64,000 nucleotides of DNA. Origin: CAYSSJ01 sp964433675. Lineage in GTDB: Bacteria; Cloacimonadota; Cloacimonadia; Cloacimonadales; TCS61. Position numbers and translations under genes: made by a program. Positions 1-9,150 of this stretch are shown here, in pieces (within the stretch, counting starts at the first letter, position 1; each line of letters starts with the position of its first letter). Where the stretch lies: contig CAYSSJ010000010.1 of the NCBI GenBank assembly GCA_964433675.1, positions 1 through 64,000 on the forward strand, read 5' to 3'. A model generated the notes under the pieces. The model ran no database searches and had not been told where the DNA came from. It worked only from the letters and a program-made list of their open reading frames with translations.

Positions 1-2
1 TT

Positions 3-24
3 GACTCCTTTCTTTTTTGGAGTC
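3..24. repeat. short inverted repeat at the left edge
   Basis: GACTCC at 3-8 is mirrored by GGAGTC at 19-24 around a 10-base loop rich in T. It lies downstream of the permease gene that ends at 65. On the minus strand no T run follows the stem inside the window, so I cannot call it a terminator. Confidence 0.3.
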
Positions 25-64
25 CACCTTTTTCAGGACGGGTCAACTCGTCACTCGTTACTTG

Positions 65-853
65 TCACTTCTCACCTACCACTTTTACGATCAACAACAA
101 AACCACTCCACTGAGCACGATAGTAGGTCCGGTAGGCACATCCAAAAAGTAAGCTGCAATCATGCCGATAATTATCATCAAGAAGCCGATAAGCGAAGAG
201 AGGAAGATGATGGGGGCGAATTTGTTGCTAACACTGCGCGCGATAGTAGGTGGGATGACCAACATGGCGATGACCAGCAGCACACCGACTATCTGAATGA
301 GCATCACAATGGAAATGGCGATCAATATCATCAGCACAAACTCCAAAAGATCGACCGGTAGTGAGCGGATGCGGGCAAATTCGCTGTCGAACGAAATCGC
401 TACAAATTCTTTGAAAAGCGTTGCCACTAGTACAACCGTAATAAACGTAAAACCGGCGAGGATGTAAAGATCAGTGTGAGTAACGGTGAGGATATTGCCA
501 AACAGATAGCTCATCAGATTGGGAGGGTAGCCTTGTCTAAGATACATAAAGACGACACCGAGAGCCATACCGGCAGCCCAGAGGATGCCGATCATACTAT
601 CCGAGCTGATGCTGCGCGTTTTCTGAACTTTATGCAGAATAATAGCGGTCAAGACTGCAAAGCCAATCGCTCCGATATTGAGATGAATGCCCACAAGATA
701 CGCCAATCCCAAACCACCGAATGCGATATGACTGATCCCGCCGGAGATGAACACCAGCTTCTTGGTTACCACGAATGTGCCGACTATTCCACAGAGAATA
801 CTGCCGAGTATTCCGGCGATAACTGCATTTTGCATAAATTGATAGCTCAGCAT
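65..853 (-). CDS. znuB: Zn/Mn-type ABC transporter permease (ABC-3 family)
   Basis: Inner-membrane permease of a metal-ion ABC importer of the ZnuB/TroC/MntB type. The 262 residues are almost entirely hydrophobic, with about eight membrane segments, and include family-like stretches such as GILGSILCGIVGTFVVTKK near the N terminus and GVLLVIAMLVIPPTIAR near residue 190. It begins at the base after the ATPase stop codon, with an AGGAGG ribosome site inside the end of that gene, so the two are translationally coupled. No substrate-binding lipoprotein (ZnuA) is in the window, so Zn, Mn and Fe cannot be told apart. The family call is firm; the metal is a guess. Confidence 0.88.
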   Translation of the reverse strand: MLSYQFMQNAVIAGILGSILCGIVGTFVVTKKLVFISGGISHIAFGGLGLAYLVGIHLNIGAIGFAVLTAIILHKVQKTRSISSDSMIGILWAAGMALGVVFMYLRQGYPPNLMSYLFGNILTVTHTDLYILAGFTFITVVLVATLFKEFVAISFDSEFARIRSLPVDLLEFVLMILIAISIVMLIQIVGVLLVIAMLVIPPTIARSVSNKFAPIIFLSSLIGFLMIIIGMIAAYFLDVPTGPTIVLSGVVLLLIVKVVGEK

Positions 854-1615
854 CTATTCCTCCTGCAGGGCGGATGGATCGAGCACTCGATGCGGAACTC
901 CATGAGTGATCATATCCACCGGGCAGCCGTAAACCTTTTCTATCGATTCTTTGGTGAGTTTACCGTCCGTATGACAGTGCATTTTCTTGTTCAGACAGGC
1001 GATCTGCTTCACATTCCGATAAATAGCGCCTATATCGTGTGAGACAAGTATGATGGTGATGGATTTATTAAGCTCGGCGAGTAATTCGCTCAATCTATCT
1101 CTGGAGCTGGTATCTATAAACGAGGTAGGTTCGTCCAGGATGAGCAATTTCGGCTCGGTGATGAGTGCGCGAGCGATCAATATGCGTTGCAGCTGTCCGC
1201 CGGATAGCTGCGAGATATGGTTGGTTTCCAGATGTTCGATATGTAGAGTATGCAGCATCTCTTTCACCCGCAGATTTGCCTGTTTCGGCATTTTTCTGCC
1301 GATCCGATCTCGGCTTAGCATACCCGAGCTTACGATCTCATGCACACGGATGGGAAACTGACGATCGAAATTGGTCGTCTGCGGTACATAACCGATGCTG
1401 TTCATGATATTACGATCGTGATAGATCACCTTGCCCGAGTCCGGTTTGAGGAGCTTGAGGATTACTTTCAGCAGGGTGGTTTTCCCCCCGCCATTGGGTC
1501 CCAAGATAGCCCAAAAATCATGCTCATGGATGGAAAGATCGATAGATTCGAGTACCGCATGCTTACCATAGCTGAAGCCGACATTCTGCAATTCTATCAG
1601 TTTTCGTTTATTCAT
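854..1615 (-). CDS. znuC: Zn/Mn-type ABC transporter ATP-binding protein
   Basis: Cytoplasmic ATPase that would drive the adjoining permease. The 253 residues show Walker A GPNGGGKTT near residue 40, a Q-loop in GYVPQT, the ABC signature LSGGQ followed by QRILIARAL, Walker B LLILDEP and the switch histidine in LVSHD. The length suits metal-importer ATPases. The start overlaps the end of the TPR gene by 8 bases. The C-terminal tail contains scattered His and Cys residues (KKMHCHTDG), which might have to do with metal but could be chance. The metal is not determined; the neighbouring tRNA-modification genes give no clue to it. Confidence 0.88.
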   Translation of the reverse strand: MNKRKLIELQNVGFSYGKHAVLESIDLSIHEHDFWAILGPNGGGKTTLLKVILKLLKPDSGKVIYHDRNIMNSIGYVPQTTNFDRQFPIRVHEIVSSGMLSRDRIGRKMPKQANLRVKEMLHTLHIEHLETNHISQLSGGQLQRILIARALITEPKLLILDEPTSFIDTSSRDRLSELLAELNKSITIILVSHDIGAIYRNVKQIACLNKKMHCHTDGKLTKESIEKVYGCPVDMITHGVPHRVLDPSALQEE

Positions 1616-2486
1616 CGAACATCTTACCTTTCAGTTTTCGTTTCAGTTCATAATAGAGTTCGATAAACTCGCGTGAGAAGGGGATCCGTTTTTTTGCAAA
1701 CAAGAAGAGGTTGTATGCTTCGGTCATCCTATCGTGTTTGATATAGATAGAGATCAGTTCGGTAAAACTAAGTGCATCGTTCGGTGCGTATTTCAAGCTT
1801 TTTATCAGGCTATCGATAGCAGCTTCGGTTTTCCCCACCTTTTCGCAACATATACCATAGCTGCGGTAATAGAGGGCAGATTGGATGTTTTTACGCTTTA
1901 TCTTCTTAAACTCTATATATGCCGTTGCCCATTGCTGCAAGCTGCTATAAGCCAACGCCTTCATGTAATGGATAGCGCTTTGGGAGCCGAACTTTTTCTC
2001 CGCTTTTGCCAGATAATAAAGTGCTTGTTTGAATTTTTTGCGAGTGATATAGAGCTCGGCGATGAAGGTGTATGGTATTTCGTTTCCGATATTGTAATCC
2101 AAGAGTTTTTCCAAATGTTCGATAGCAGCGTCCAGATCACCCAGTTTGGTATGAGCGTAGGCTTTGTTGTAGAGCAGTTCGGGGGAATTGGTATGGATAT
2201 CATTATAATAATCGGCAGCGACCTTGAATTCTCCCAGCGACAGAAAGCAGTTTCCTAGATGGAAGAGGATATCCTCATCGGCCGGATCGATCATCAGAGC
2301 TTTGTGGAAGTGTTCGATAGCGCGTCTGAAAAGTTGTTTGGAATAATAAATATGCCCTAGTTCGCTATAGAGTTTTTTCTCTTTTGGATATTCTTTGATA
2401 GCATCTTCGAGCAGATTTTTGGTAAAGATCCAGTTTTTGTTTTTCATCAGCTTCACTTGCCAAAATATTTGCTCTTTTTTTTCCAT
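1608..2486 (-). CDS. tetratricopeptide repeat protein
   Basis: A 292-residue protein made of about seven TPR-like helical hairpins. Repeats are recognisable from typical positions, for example LGHIYYSKQLFRRAIEHFHK, LGNCFLSLGEFKVAADYYND and the segment beginning YGICCEKVGKTEAAID. There is no signal peptide or membrane segment, so it is probably a cytoplasmic protein-protein interaction scaffold. It starts 2 bases after the dihydrouridine synthase stop and overlaps the ABC ATPase start, so it is in the same operon. The partner is unknown; the location suggests constitutive housekeeping expression rather than a dedicated role in metal transport. Confidence 0.8.
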   Translation of the reverse strand: MEKKEQIFWQVKLMKNKNWIFTKNLLEDAIKEYPKEKKLYSELGHIYYSKQLFRRAIEHFHKALMIDPADEDILFHLGNCFLSLGEFKVAADYYNDIHTNSPELLYNKAYAHTKLGDLDAAIEHLEKLLDYNIGNEIPYTFIAELYITRKKFKQALYYLAKAEKKFGSQSAIHYMKALAYSSLQQWATAYIEFKKIKRKNIQSALYYRSYGICCEKVGKTEAAIDSLIKSLKYAPNDALSFTELISIYIKHDRMTEAYNLFLFAKKRIPFSREFIELYYELKRKLKGKMFDE

Positions 2487-2488
2487 TT

Positions 2489-3469
2489 TTATCGTTCCTC
2501 AATGGTATGGTTTTGCAAAAACAGTGAGCTGAGCTGCTGCATGATAATCTCCGGATCGGAGCAACGATTGATAAAATCGCGTGCCTTATTGCCGCCCGGC
2601 ATTCCTTTGGTATAATAGGAGAAGTGCCCTCTCATCTCTTTTGTCCCATATTCCTTTCCTCTATATTGAAGTGATCGTTCGAAATGTCTTTTTATTGTCA
2701 ATAGTTTCTCCTCAGCACTCGGCTCTTCATAATCCGCTTCATCCAAAATAGCCCGGATTTTTTGGAAGATCCACGGGTTACCGCGCGCTCCCCGACCGAT
2801 CATGACAGAATCGCAGCCGGTTTGCTCGAACATACGGATAGCATCATGATGATTGGAAATATCGCCATTGCCGATTAGAGGGATAGTCAGATTTTGTTTG
2901 AGATTCTTTATCATATCCCAATCGCTCTCTCCGGTAAAAAACTGCGATCTGGTTCTGGGATGCAGGCAGATAAAATCGGCACCGGCATCTTGCATCGCCT
3001 TGCCGAAGTCGAGATAATTGATCGCATCCTTGTCCCACCCGGCACGAATTTTTACCGAAAGTGGAATGTGGGGGAGAACGTCCTTGATCTTCGTCACTAT
3101 TTCGGCTGCTCTTTTCCAGTCTTTCATCAGAGCGGAGCCGGCATTGCGTTTGACTACCTTCTTCACCGGACAGCCCATATTCAGATCGATGAAATCCGGT
3201 TTGAAAGGGAGCAGCAAGGTGGCGGCGTGCATCATCATGCGCGGATCGGAGCCGAAAAGCTGGATACCGATGGGGCGTTCTGACTCATCGAATCTGATAT
3301 AGGGCATACATTTTTCCATATTATACACAATCCCGTCGGCACTGACCATTTCCGTCACCAATACATCCGCACCGAGTTCTTTGCAGATAGAGCGAAATGG
3401 CTGATCGGTGAAACCGGCGAGTGGAGCGAGCCACAGTTTTCGATCTGTCAGATGATCAATTTGGTTCAT
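2489..3469 (-). CDS. dusB: tRNA-dihydrouridine synthase
   Basis: FMN enzyme that reduces uridine to dihydrouridine in the D loop of tRNA. Visible family features are LAPLAGFTDQPFR at the N terminus, the active-site cysteine in MNMGCPVKKVVKRNAGSALM, a basic RNA-contact region, and the FMN phosphate site VMIGRGARGNPWIF. I chose the ATG at 3469 (protein beginning MNQIDHLTD) over an in-frame one 24 bases upstream. It makes a 4-base ATGA overlap with the methyltransferase stop and has AGGAAG about 11 bases ahead. The general Dus assignment is firm; the B subclass is the usual one in such genomes but is inferred. Confidence 0.9.
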   Translation of the reverse strand: MNQIDHLTDRKLWLAPLAGFTDQPFRSICKELGADVLVTEMVSADGIVYNMEKCMPYIRFDESERPIGIQLFGSDPRMMMHAATLLLPFKPDFIDLNMGCPVKKVVKRNAGSALMKDWKRAAEIVTKIKDVLPHIPLSVKIRAGWDKDAINYLDFGKAMQDAGADFICLHPRTRSQFFTGESDWDMIKNLKQNLTIPLIGNGDISNHHDAIRMFEQTGCDSVMIGRGARGNPWIFQKIRAILDEADYEEPSAEEKLLTIKRHFERSLQYRGKEYGTKEMRGHFSYYTKGMPGGNKARDFINRCSDPEIIMQQLSSLFLQNHTIEER

Positions 3470-4218
3470 AGGCTTTTCTTCCTGTTTAAGCAAAACATGC
3501 AGATACCGGCAGCTACGGCAGCATTGAGAGATTCTATTTTTACCGATTGTGGTATATGCACCCGGTGATGAGCGTTTTTTTCTATCTCATTTTTTATGCC
3601 GTGCGCTTCCGAGCCGATGACGAGGATATTGTTACCTTCGGGTAATTCAAAGTGGAACACATCTTCCGCATCATGAGCTGTAGTGATGATAATATTGGCA
3701 TTTTGAGCGGATAACCATTTCTGATCATGATATTCTATCGGCATGACAAATACACTGCCCAGCGAAGCGCGAATTACTTTCGGATTGAATACATCGCAGC
3801 TATCTTCCGATAGGACGATACCGCTTATTCCAGCGGCTGTAGCAGTGCGGATGATAGTGCCGCAATTTCCCGGATCGCTGATATTATCGAGATAGAGCAA
3901 AAAACTTCTGTCTGAGATCGGTAAATGTTCAGTCGGTAGAAGAGCTGCTATTTCTTGCGGACTCTGTGTGGAACATATTCTGCTCATCTCGTATTCGGAG
4001 CAGATAAATGTCTCTTTGGAGTATATATCCGAGAGATCGAGTGCGGTATTTTTTCTGATGTATAGCTCATCAAACTCCAAACCGTAGCTGTTTATCTGCT
4101 TTATACTGCGAAAACCTTCGATAATTACTTTACCGGTTTGCTGGCGAAATTTTTTGTGTTTCAATTTTGCCAGCTGTTTCAGATGGGCTTTGCTCATGAT
4201 CTGCATATTATCTTCCAT
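3466..4218 (-). CDS. SpoU/TrmH-family RNA 2'-O-methyltransferase
   Basis: SAM-dependent enzyme of the knotted SPOUT fold that methylates ribose 2'-hydroxyls in rRNA or tRNA. The N-terminal substrate-binding part (about residues 8-90) leads into motif 1 (NISDPGNCGTIIRTA), motif 2 (ILVIGSEAHGI) and motif 3 (IPQSVKIESLNAAVAAGI), the order expected for the family. The length of 250 residues fits the TrmH group with an extra N-terminal RNA-binding domain. It is the first gene of a minus-strand run of five genes and overlaps the next by 4 bases. The target nucleotide cannot be read from sequence. ATG codons at residues 5 and 8 are possible alternative starts. Confidence 0.88.
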   Translation of the reverse strand: MEDNMQIMSKAHLKQLAKLKHKKFRQQTGKVIIEGFRSIKQINSYGLEFDELYIRKNTALDLSDIYSKETFICSEYEMSRICSTQSPQEIAALLPTEHLPISDRSFLLYLDNISDPGNCGTIIRTATAAGISGIVLSEDSCDVFNPKVIRASLGSVFVMPIEYHDQKWLSAQNANIIITTAHDAEDVFHFELPEGNNILVIGSEAHGIKNEIEKNAHHRVHIPQSVKIESLNAAVAAGICMFCLNRKKSL

Positions 4219-4376
4219 AATTTTTTCTCCAACCTTCTATATTCCATTTGACATAATAAAGAATTAGTGAAAATATGCCAATAAAATGGTCATTTGCATG
4301 AAATATTGGGTAGAGATAGATGCCTATTTGGCATAAAAGTCTCTGCAAATAAAAGATATAAGAGGGGGAAAAAATT

Positions 4377-5321
4377 ATGAGTAAGATTTGCCTGATTCTC
4401 TGCGGATTATTGATCGTTGCCATTCTATCATCAAATGCAGATCAGAGCTATCAGATATACAATGCTCACACGGGTGAGCGTGTCGATGTAAAGCAGATGG
4501 CAAACGAACTGCAAAACTATGATGTGGTCTTTTTCGGTGAATTTCATGGTGAAACTATCTTGCACGAGCTACAATATGAAACGCTCAGATATCTTCATGG
4601 GAATCATGAGGATATAGCAGTTTCTATGGAGATGTTTGAACGAGATGTGCAAGCTATATTGGATGCATATTTACACGGTGAGATCTCTGAAGAGGAATTT
4701 CTTGAAGAGTCTCGTCCCTGGTCGAATTATGAATCCGATTATCGACCTCTGATTGAATTTGCCCGAAGAAACGAGTTAGATGTCATAGCTGCCAATGTGC
4801 CCAGAAGATACGCTGCCATGCTGCATAGAGAGGGTGAGGAAGCAGTGGAAGGTTTGTCTGAAGCAGAGCGAAAATTTATCGCCAATGATCTGGTAGTCTT
4901 GGATGATGAATATAAAGAGAGATTTTATCGCACTATGCAGCGGAGTTTCGGCATGATGGGTGATATGCCTGCCGAGCAGCTCGACCAGCGCATTCACGCT
5001 ATGTACAAAGCTCAATGTCTAAAAGATGATACTATGGCAGAAAGTATCTACGAATATCTGGAACAGAATACGGATAAAAGAGTCATCCATTTTAATGGTG
5101 ATTTTCACAGCAACTCACATTTGGGGACAGTGCAGAAACTGGCTCGCATGGAGAATGATCTTAACATAGGAGTAATCACTCCGTTAGCAGTGGAATCGGC
5201 AGATGAATTTCGCTTTCCGTCTCATGCAAGCGAGACAGGAGATTTTCTGATAATTTATCTACCTACACCAAAAGATTCACAGCCGGATGCTGAAATGAAA
5301 AAGGAGATCCTCAAGCAATGA
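4377..5321 (+). CDS. ChaN-like (haem-binding uptake superfamily) secreted protein
   Basis: A 314-residue protein related to ChaN, an iron-regulated haem-binding protein of the Tiki/TraB-like superfamily. The hallmarks are VFFGEFHGETILHELQ near residue 50, SMEMFERDVQ, RPWSNYESDYRPLIEFA, VIAANVPRRYA, and the late FNGDFHSNSHLG. The N terminus (residues 1-21) is a hydrophobic signal sequence. It contains a cysteine, but too early for a proper lipobox, so I predict a soluble periplasmic protein. An AGAGGGGG ribosome site precedes the ATG. It stands alone between divergent and co-directional neighbours. A haem or iron role is family knowledge; nothing nearby confirms it. Confidence 0.78.
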   Translation: MSKICLILCGLLIVAILSSNADQSYQIYNAHTGERVDVKQMANELQNYDVVFFGEFHGETILHELQYETLRYLHGNHEDIAVSMEMFERDVQAILDAYLHGEISEEEFLEESRPWSNYESDYRPLIEFARRNELDVIAANVPRRYAAMLHREGEEAVEGLSEAERKFIANDLVVLDDEYKERFYRTMQRSFGMMGDMPAEQLDQRIHAMYKAQCLKDDTMAESIYEYLEQNTDKRVIHFNGDFHSNSHLGTVQKLARMENDLNIGVITPLAVESADEFRFPSHASETGDFLIIYLPTPKDSQPDAEMKKEILKQ

Positions 5322-5407
5322 TGGCAGAATATGTGATAGATAGTATGAGATAATGGATGGAGATTTGCAATAGATGAGATTGCAGATGCGATAAAAAAGG
5401 AGAAGAT

Positions 5408-6382
5408 ATGGAATTTTTGGAAAATCTTATAGTAGAAGTACCTATCCTCAATACCGGAATGATGATCAATCTGGTGAAGTCTTTGTTTCTTTTGGGCATT
5501 TTTCTGATCATCAATTTTCTGATCAAAAAGTTTCTCATTAACAAAGTGGAAGATGTCCGCAGTCGTTATCATTGGCGTAAATTCAGTAACTATGCCATTG
5601 CGCTGATAGTTGTGCTGGCTATCGGACGGTTATGGTTTGAAGGCATTCAGACTTTGGCAACCTTCTTCGGCTTGTTATCTGCCGGTATAGCTGTAGCTCT
5701 CAAGGATGTGATAGCCAGTTTTGCCGGGTGGGTTTTCATCATTTCCAGACGACCATTTGCAGTTGGCGATCGTATTCAGATAGGAGACAAGAGCGGTGAT
5801 GTGATCGATCTGCGGCTTTTCGAATTCACCATCTTAGAGATTGGTAATTGGGTCGGTGGGGATCAGAGTACGGGCAGGATCGTCCATATCCCCAATGGGA
5901 AGATATTTACCCAAGATCTGGTAAATTACGAGACTGGCTTTAAATACATCTGGAATGAGATCGGTGTTACTATTACTTTCGAGAGTAACTGGAAAAAAGC
6001 GAAGCAGATCATGTTCGATATTGCCAGCACCCGTCCGGATCATATCACTAGCTCTGTGGAGAGTCAGATCAAAAGAACTGCTAAGAAATACATGATCTAT
6101 TACAATAAACTAACCCCGATCGTTTATACAGATGTGAGGGATAATGGTGTCCGCCTTACTTTGCGTTATTTATGTGATGTAAGGAAGCGACGTTCATCGG
6201 CTGAGGATATATGGGAGAATATCTTGCTGCGATTTGCCGAGCATAGCGATATAGACTTGGCATATCCTACGCAGCGATTTTATGATAATCTTGCCGAAGG
6301 TAAACCGGGCACTAAACCTGCTTATTATACTCAGAATGTAAATGCTTCAGATCATGACCGGCAGGGTACTGATAAACCCTGA
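5408..6382 (+). CDS. MscS-family small-conductance mechanosensitive channel
   Basis: Inner-membrane channel that opens on membrane tension or may act as a small-solute valve. Residues 15-45 and 58-85 form two membrane helices. The pore-lining third helix is the glycine/alanine-rich GLLSAGIAVALKDVIASFAG, followed by the MscS beta domain (RRPFAVGDRIQIGD, GRIVHIPNGKIF) and a C-terminal alpha/beta domain. The length of 324 residues is near that of classic MscS. Its last 71 bases overlap the end of the oppositely oriented second channel gene. The overlapping tail (after about residue 300) is not conserved in the family, so it is probably a late extension. Confidence 0.88.
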   Translation: MEFLENLIVEVPILNTGMMINLVKSLFLLGIFLIINFLIKKFLINKVEDVRSRYHWRKFSNYAIALIVVLAIGRLWFEGIQTLATFFGLLSAGIAVALKDVIASFAGWVFIISRRPFAVGDRIQIGDKSGDVIDLRLFEFTILEIGNWVGGDQSTGRIVHIPNGKIFTQDLVNYETGFKYIWNEIGVTITFESNWKKAKQIMFDIASTRPDHITSSVESQIKRTAKKYMIYYNKLTPIVYTDVRDNGVRLTLRYLCDVRKRRSSAEDIWENILLRFAEHSDIDLAYPTQRFYDNLAEGKPGTKPAYYTQNVNASDHDRQGTDKP

Positions 6383-7547
6383 GACCGAATTCGGGGATGA
6401 TAGAGAGCAGATGATCGAAGATATCCGCTTGGATACTCTCATAAAAAACCCAGCGGGTATCGTTTGTAAAAGCATAGATCTCGATCGGTATGCCGGTCGG
6501 AGTCGGCGTTAGATGGCGCACCATCGTGATGATATTGTTGTTTATCTGGGGATGGCGTTTCAAGTATTCGGAGATATAGGCGCGGAATGTGCCGAGATTG
6601 GTAAGTTTACGTGCGTTTATCACTGAGTTTTCATCTACATTGTGCTCTTTGTTCCAGCGGTCGATTTCCTCTTTTTTCTTGTTAAGATAATCGCGCAGTA
6701 TGTTGATTTTCTCATACTGCTGCAGATCGTTCGCATTACAGAACTTCACAGAGGAGATATCTATATGAATAGAGCGTTTGATGCGCCGACCACCGGCTTC
6801 CTGCATGCCTCTCCAATTTACAAAACCACCATCGATCAATTTGTAGGATGGGATTATCGAGATCGTCATGTCCCAATTCTGTATTTTGATGGTATGCAAA
6901 GAGATATCGGTTACTACACCGTCGGCACTATATTGTGGTACTTCCAGCCAATCGCCTATTTTCAAAAGATCGTTGTGAGTCATCAGCAAACTGGCTTCGA
7001 TAGAGAGGATAGTATCTTTGAAGATGAGCAGGAGAAACGCGGTCATTGCACCTAATCCACTGATAAGCAGCCAGGGTGATTTTCCCAATATTACCGAGAT
7101 CATTACTATGATACCGAGTATGTAGAAAAAAATGACCAAGATCTGGAGGTAACCTTTGATCGGTCTGTCTTTGACGCGTGGAGAGGAAAGCATGTACATA
7201 TCATTAATAACGCGTAGGAAAGCTGAGATAGAGGTGAGTACGATCCAAACCATCAAAATGCTGGTAATTCGACGGATAAGGATGGTCAATTCCGGGAATT
7301 CGGGTGCAAAGATAAAGAATATCAACATAGGTATTATGTTGGCAAGCTTGTGAAAGACACGTCTTTGCACTAGCATGTTATCCCAGCGGGTTTTTGTTCT
7401 CTCACTTATATTTGCGAACAAGCGTAAGATGAGCCGCTTTATGAGCAGATTTAGTAGAATGGCAACTATAACTAGAACAGCAAATGCTATCAGTTGAGCT
7501 ATCCAATCATAAGAAATGCCGGTTAGATCTTGGATCAATGATATCAT
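6312..7547 (-). CDS. MscS-family channel with long N-terminal membrane region (YbdG-like)
   Basis: Second mechanosensitive-channel homologue, 411 residues. About five membrane segments (residues 15-40, 70-90, 95-115, 135-160, 165-185) precede the MscS pore and beta domain (LISGLGAMTAFLLLIFKD, DLLKIGDWLEVPQYSADGVV). The insert in the C-terminal domain (KINILRDYLNKKKEEIDRWN) and overall length suit the YbdG/MscM branch. The start overlaps the pyrG stop by 4 bases, so it is cotranscribed with murI, the unknown gene and pyrG. Its 3' end overlaps the plus-strand channel gene tail to tail. The two proteins are not close copies of each other, so recent duplication is unlikely. Confidence 0.85.
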   Translation of the reverse strand: MISLIQDLTGISYDWIAQLIAFAVLVIVAILLNLLIKRLILRLFANISERTKTRWDNMLVQRRVFHKLANIIPMLIFFIFAPEFPELTILIRRITSILMVWIVLTSISAFLRVINDMYMLSSPRVKDRPIKGYLQILVIFFYILGIIVMISVILGKSPWLLISGLGAMTAFLLLIFKDTILSIEASLLMTHNDLLKIGDWLEVPQYSADGVVTDISLHTIKIQNWDMTISIIPSYKLIDGGFVNWRGMQEAGGRRIKRSIHIDISSVKFCNANDLQQYEKINILRDYLNKKKEEIDRWNKEHNVDENSVINARKLTNLGTFRAYISEYLKRHPQINNNIITMVRHLTPTPTGIPIEIYAFTNDTRWVFYESIQADIFDHLLSIIPEFGLRVYQYPAGHDLKHLHSEYNKQV

Positions 7548-9142
7548 TTTTTATGTTCTTTAGCTGCTTTGATAAAATATTTGAAGATCGGATGAGCCTC
7601 ATCCGGTCTGGATTTGAATTCCGGATGGTATTGCACGCCAATGAAGAAAGGATGATCTGATATTTCCACGATCTCTACCAATAGATCATCAGGCGAAGTT
7701 CCGGAGATCTTCATACCATTTTTTTCGATAATGCTTCTATAATCATTGTTGAATTCATAGCGATGTCTGTGTCTTTCGGAGATCTGGGTAGTTTTGTAGA
7801 TCTGATAAGCCTTACTGCCTTTTTTCAGTTTGCAAGGATAGGCACCAAGCCGCATCGAACCTCCCATCATTTCCAGATAGCGCTGGTCGTACATCAGATC
7901 GATCACCGCATCGGCACAGTTTTCGTCGAATTCACTGCTATAGGCGTCTTTCAGTCCGCATACATGTTTGGCAAATTCGATGACTGCTATCTGCATACCG
8001 AGACAGATACCGAAATAGGGGATTTTGTTTTCCCGAGCGTAAGCAGCGATAGCGATTTTTCCGTCTATACCGCGGATACCGAATCCACCCGGGATCAATA
8101 TTCCGTCTATACCATCCAGTTTAGTTTTGATCTCAGCTTCTTGCAGGGTTTTTTCCGAATCTATCCAAGTTATATTCAATTTTACCAAATTTTCCGCCGC
8201 TGCATGGATAAGGGCAGCTTCCACACTTTTATAAGCATCATGATGAGCTACATATTTACCACAAACTGCAATGTTTACTTCTTCGGTAGGATTTTTGATA
8301 TTTGAGATGATCTTATCCCATTCGGAGAAATCAATTTTCTTTGCTTCAATGCCGAAATGATCACAGACTTTATCTTGTAAATCCGATTCCATAAAGACTT
8401 TTGGCACTTCATAGATACATTCCACATCGACTGCATTGATCACATGACTTTTCTGCACATTGGTAAACAGGGCGATCTTGCTTCTGATCTCATCGTCAAA
8501 AGCTTTTTCCGAGCGACAGAGAAGTATATCCGGTTGGATACCGATCTCCCGTAGTTTATAAGTAGAATGCTGAGTCGGCTTGGTTTTCAGTTCTCCCGCT
8601 GCCTGGATGTAGGGCACATAGGTAAGGAAGACGAATAGAGAGCGCTGTTTACCCACTTCCAATCTAAACTGACGAATAGCTTCCAGAAATGGCAGGCTTT
8701 CTATATCGCCAACCGTACCGCCAATCTCAGTGATAGCTATATCGGCAGAGCTTCCATTCTTTAGGATCAAGCTTTTGATCTCGTTGGTTACATGTGGGAT
8801 CACCTGTACGGTCTTTCCCAGATAATCACCCCGCCGCTCTCTTTTGATTACCCGGTCGTAGATCTGTCCGGAGGTTGCATTTGCCAATTTACTGAGCGGA
8901 TGTCCGATAAAGCGTTCATAATGTCCCAGATCCAGATCGGTCTCGGCACCGTCGTCGGTCACGAACACCTCTCCATGTTGAAAAGGGCTCATAGTACCCG
9001 GGTCAACATTCAGATAAGGATCCAATTTTTGCATTGCCACACTATAGCCCATTTTCTTCATCAGCAATCCGATAGAAGAAGATGCTATCCCCTTACCCAG
9101 GGAAGATAATACGCCACCGATTACAAAAATATGCTTTGCCAT
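7544..9142 (-). CDS. pyrG: CTP synthase
   Basis: Glutamine-dependent amination of UTP to CTP, the last step of de novo cytidine nucleotide synthesis. The 532 residues comprise an N-terminal synthetase domain (KHIFVIGGVLSSLGKGIASS P-loop; ITEIGGTVGDIESLPF; KTKPTQHS) and a C-terminal class I glutamine amidotransferase domain. In the latter the nucleophile lies in PYFGICLGMQ and the catalytic His/Glu pair in GVQYHPEF. The length is standard and no key residue is missing. It starts 8 bases after the stop of the unknown gene and overlaps the following channel gene by 4 bases. High confidence. Confidence 0.97.
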   Translation of the reverse strand: MAKHIFVIGGVLSSLGKGIASSSIGLLMKKMGYSVAMQKLDPYLNVDPGTMSPFQHGEVFVTDDGAETDLDLGHYERFIGHPLSKLANATSGQIYDRVIKRERRGDYLGKTVQVIPHVTNEIKSLILKNGSSADIAITEIGGTVGDIESLPFLEAIRQFRLEVGKQRSLFVFLTYVPYIQAAGELKTKPTQHSTYKLREIGIQPDILLCRSEKAFDDEIRSKIALFTNVQKSHVINAVDVECIYEVPKVFMESDLQDKVCDHFGIEAKKIDFSEWDKIISNIKNPTEEVNIAVCGKYVAHHDAYKSVEAALIHAAAENLVKLNITWIDSEKTLQEAEIKTKLDGIDGILIPGGFGIRGIDGKIAIAAYARENKIPYFGICLGMQIAVIEFAKHVCGLKDAYSSEFDENCADAVIDLMYDQRYLEMMGGSMRLGAYPCKLKKGSKAYQIYKTTQISERHRHRYEFNNDYRSIIEKNGMKISGTSPDDLLVEIVEISDHPFFIGVQYHPEFKSRPDEAHPIFKYFIKAAKEHKK

Positions 9143-9150
9143 TTATAACC

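Noticed and set aside
476..1042. A 188-codon frame antisense to the metal-transporter permease and ATPase genes
   Set aside because: It mirrors two clearly conserved genes; its product has no recognisable domain and the composition follows from the coding strand.
7763..8305. A 180-codon frame antisense to pyrG
   Set aside because: It is the reverse strand of a conserved gene, with no start signal and no family resemblance.
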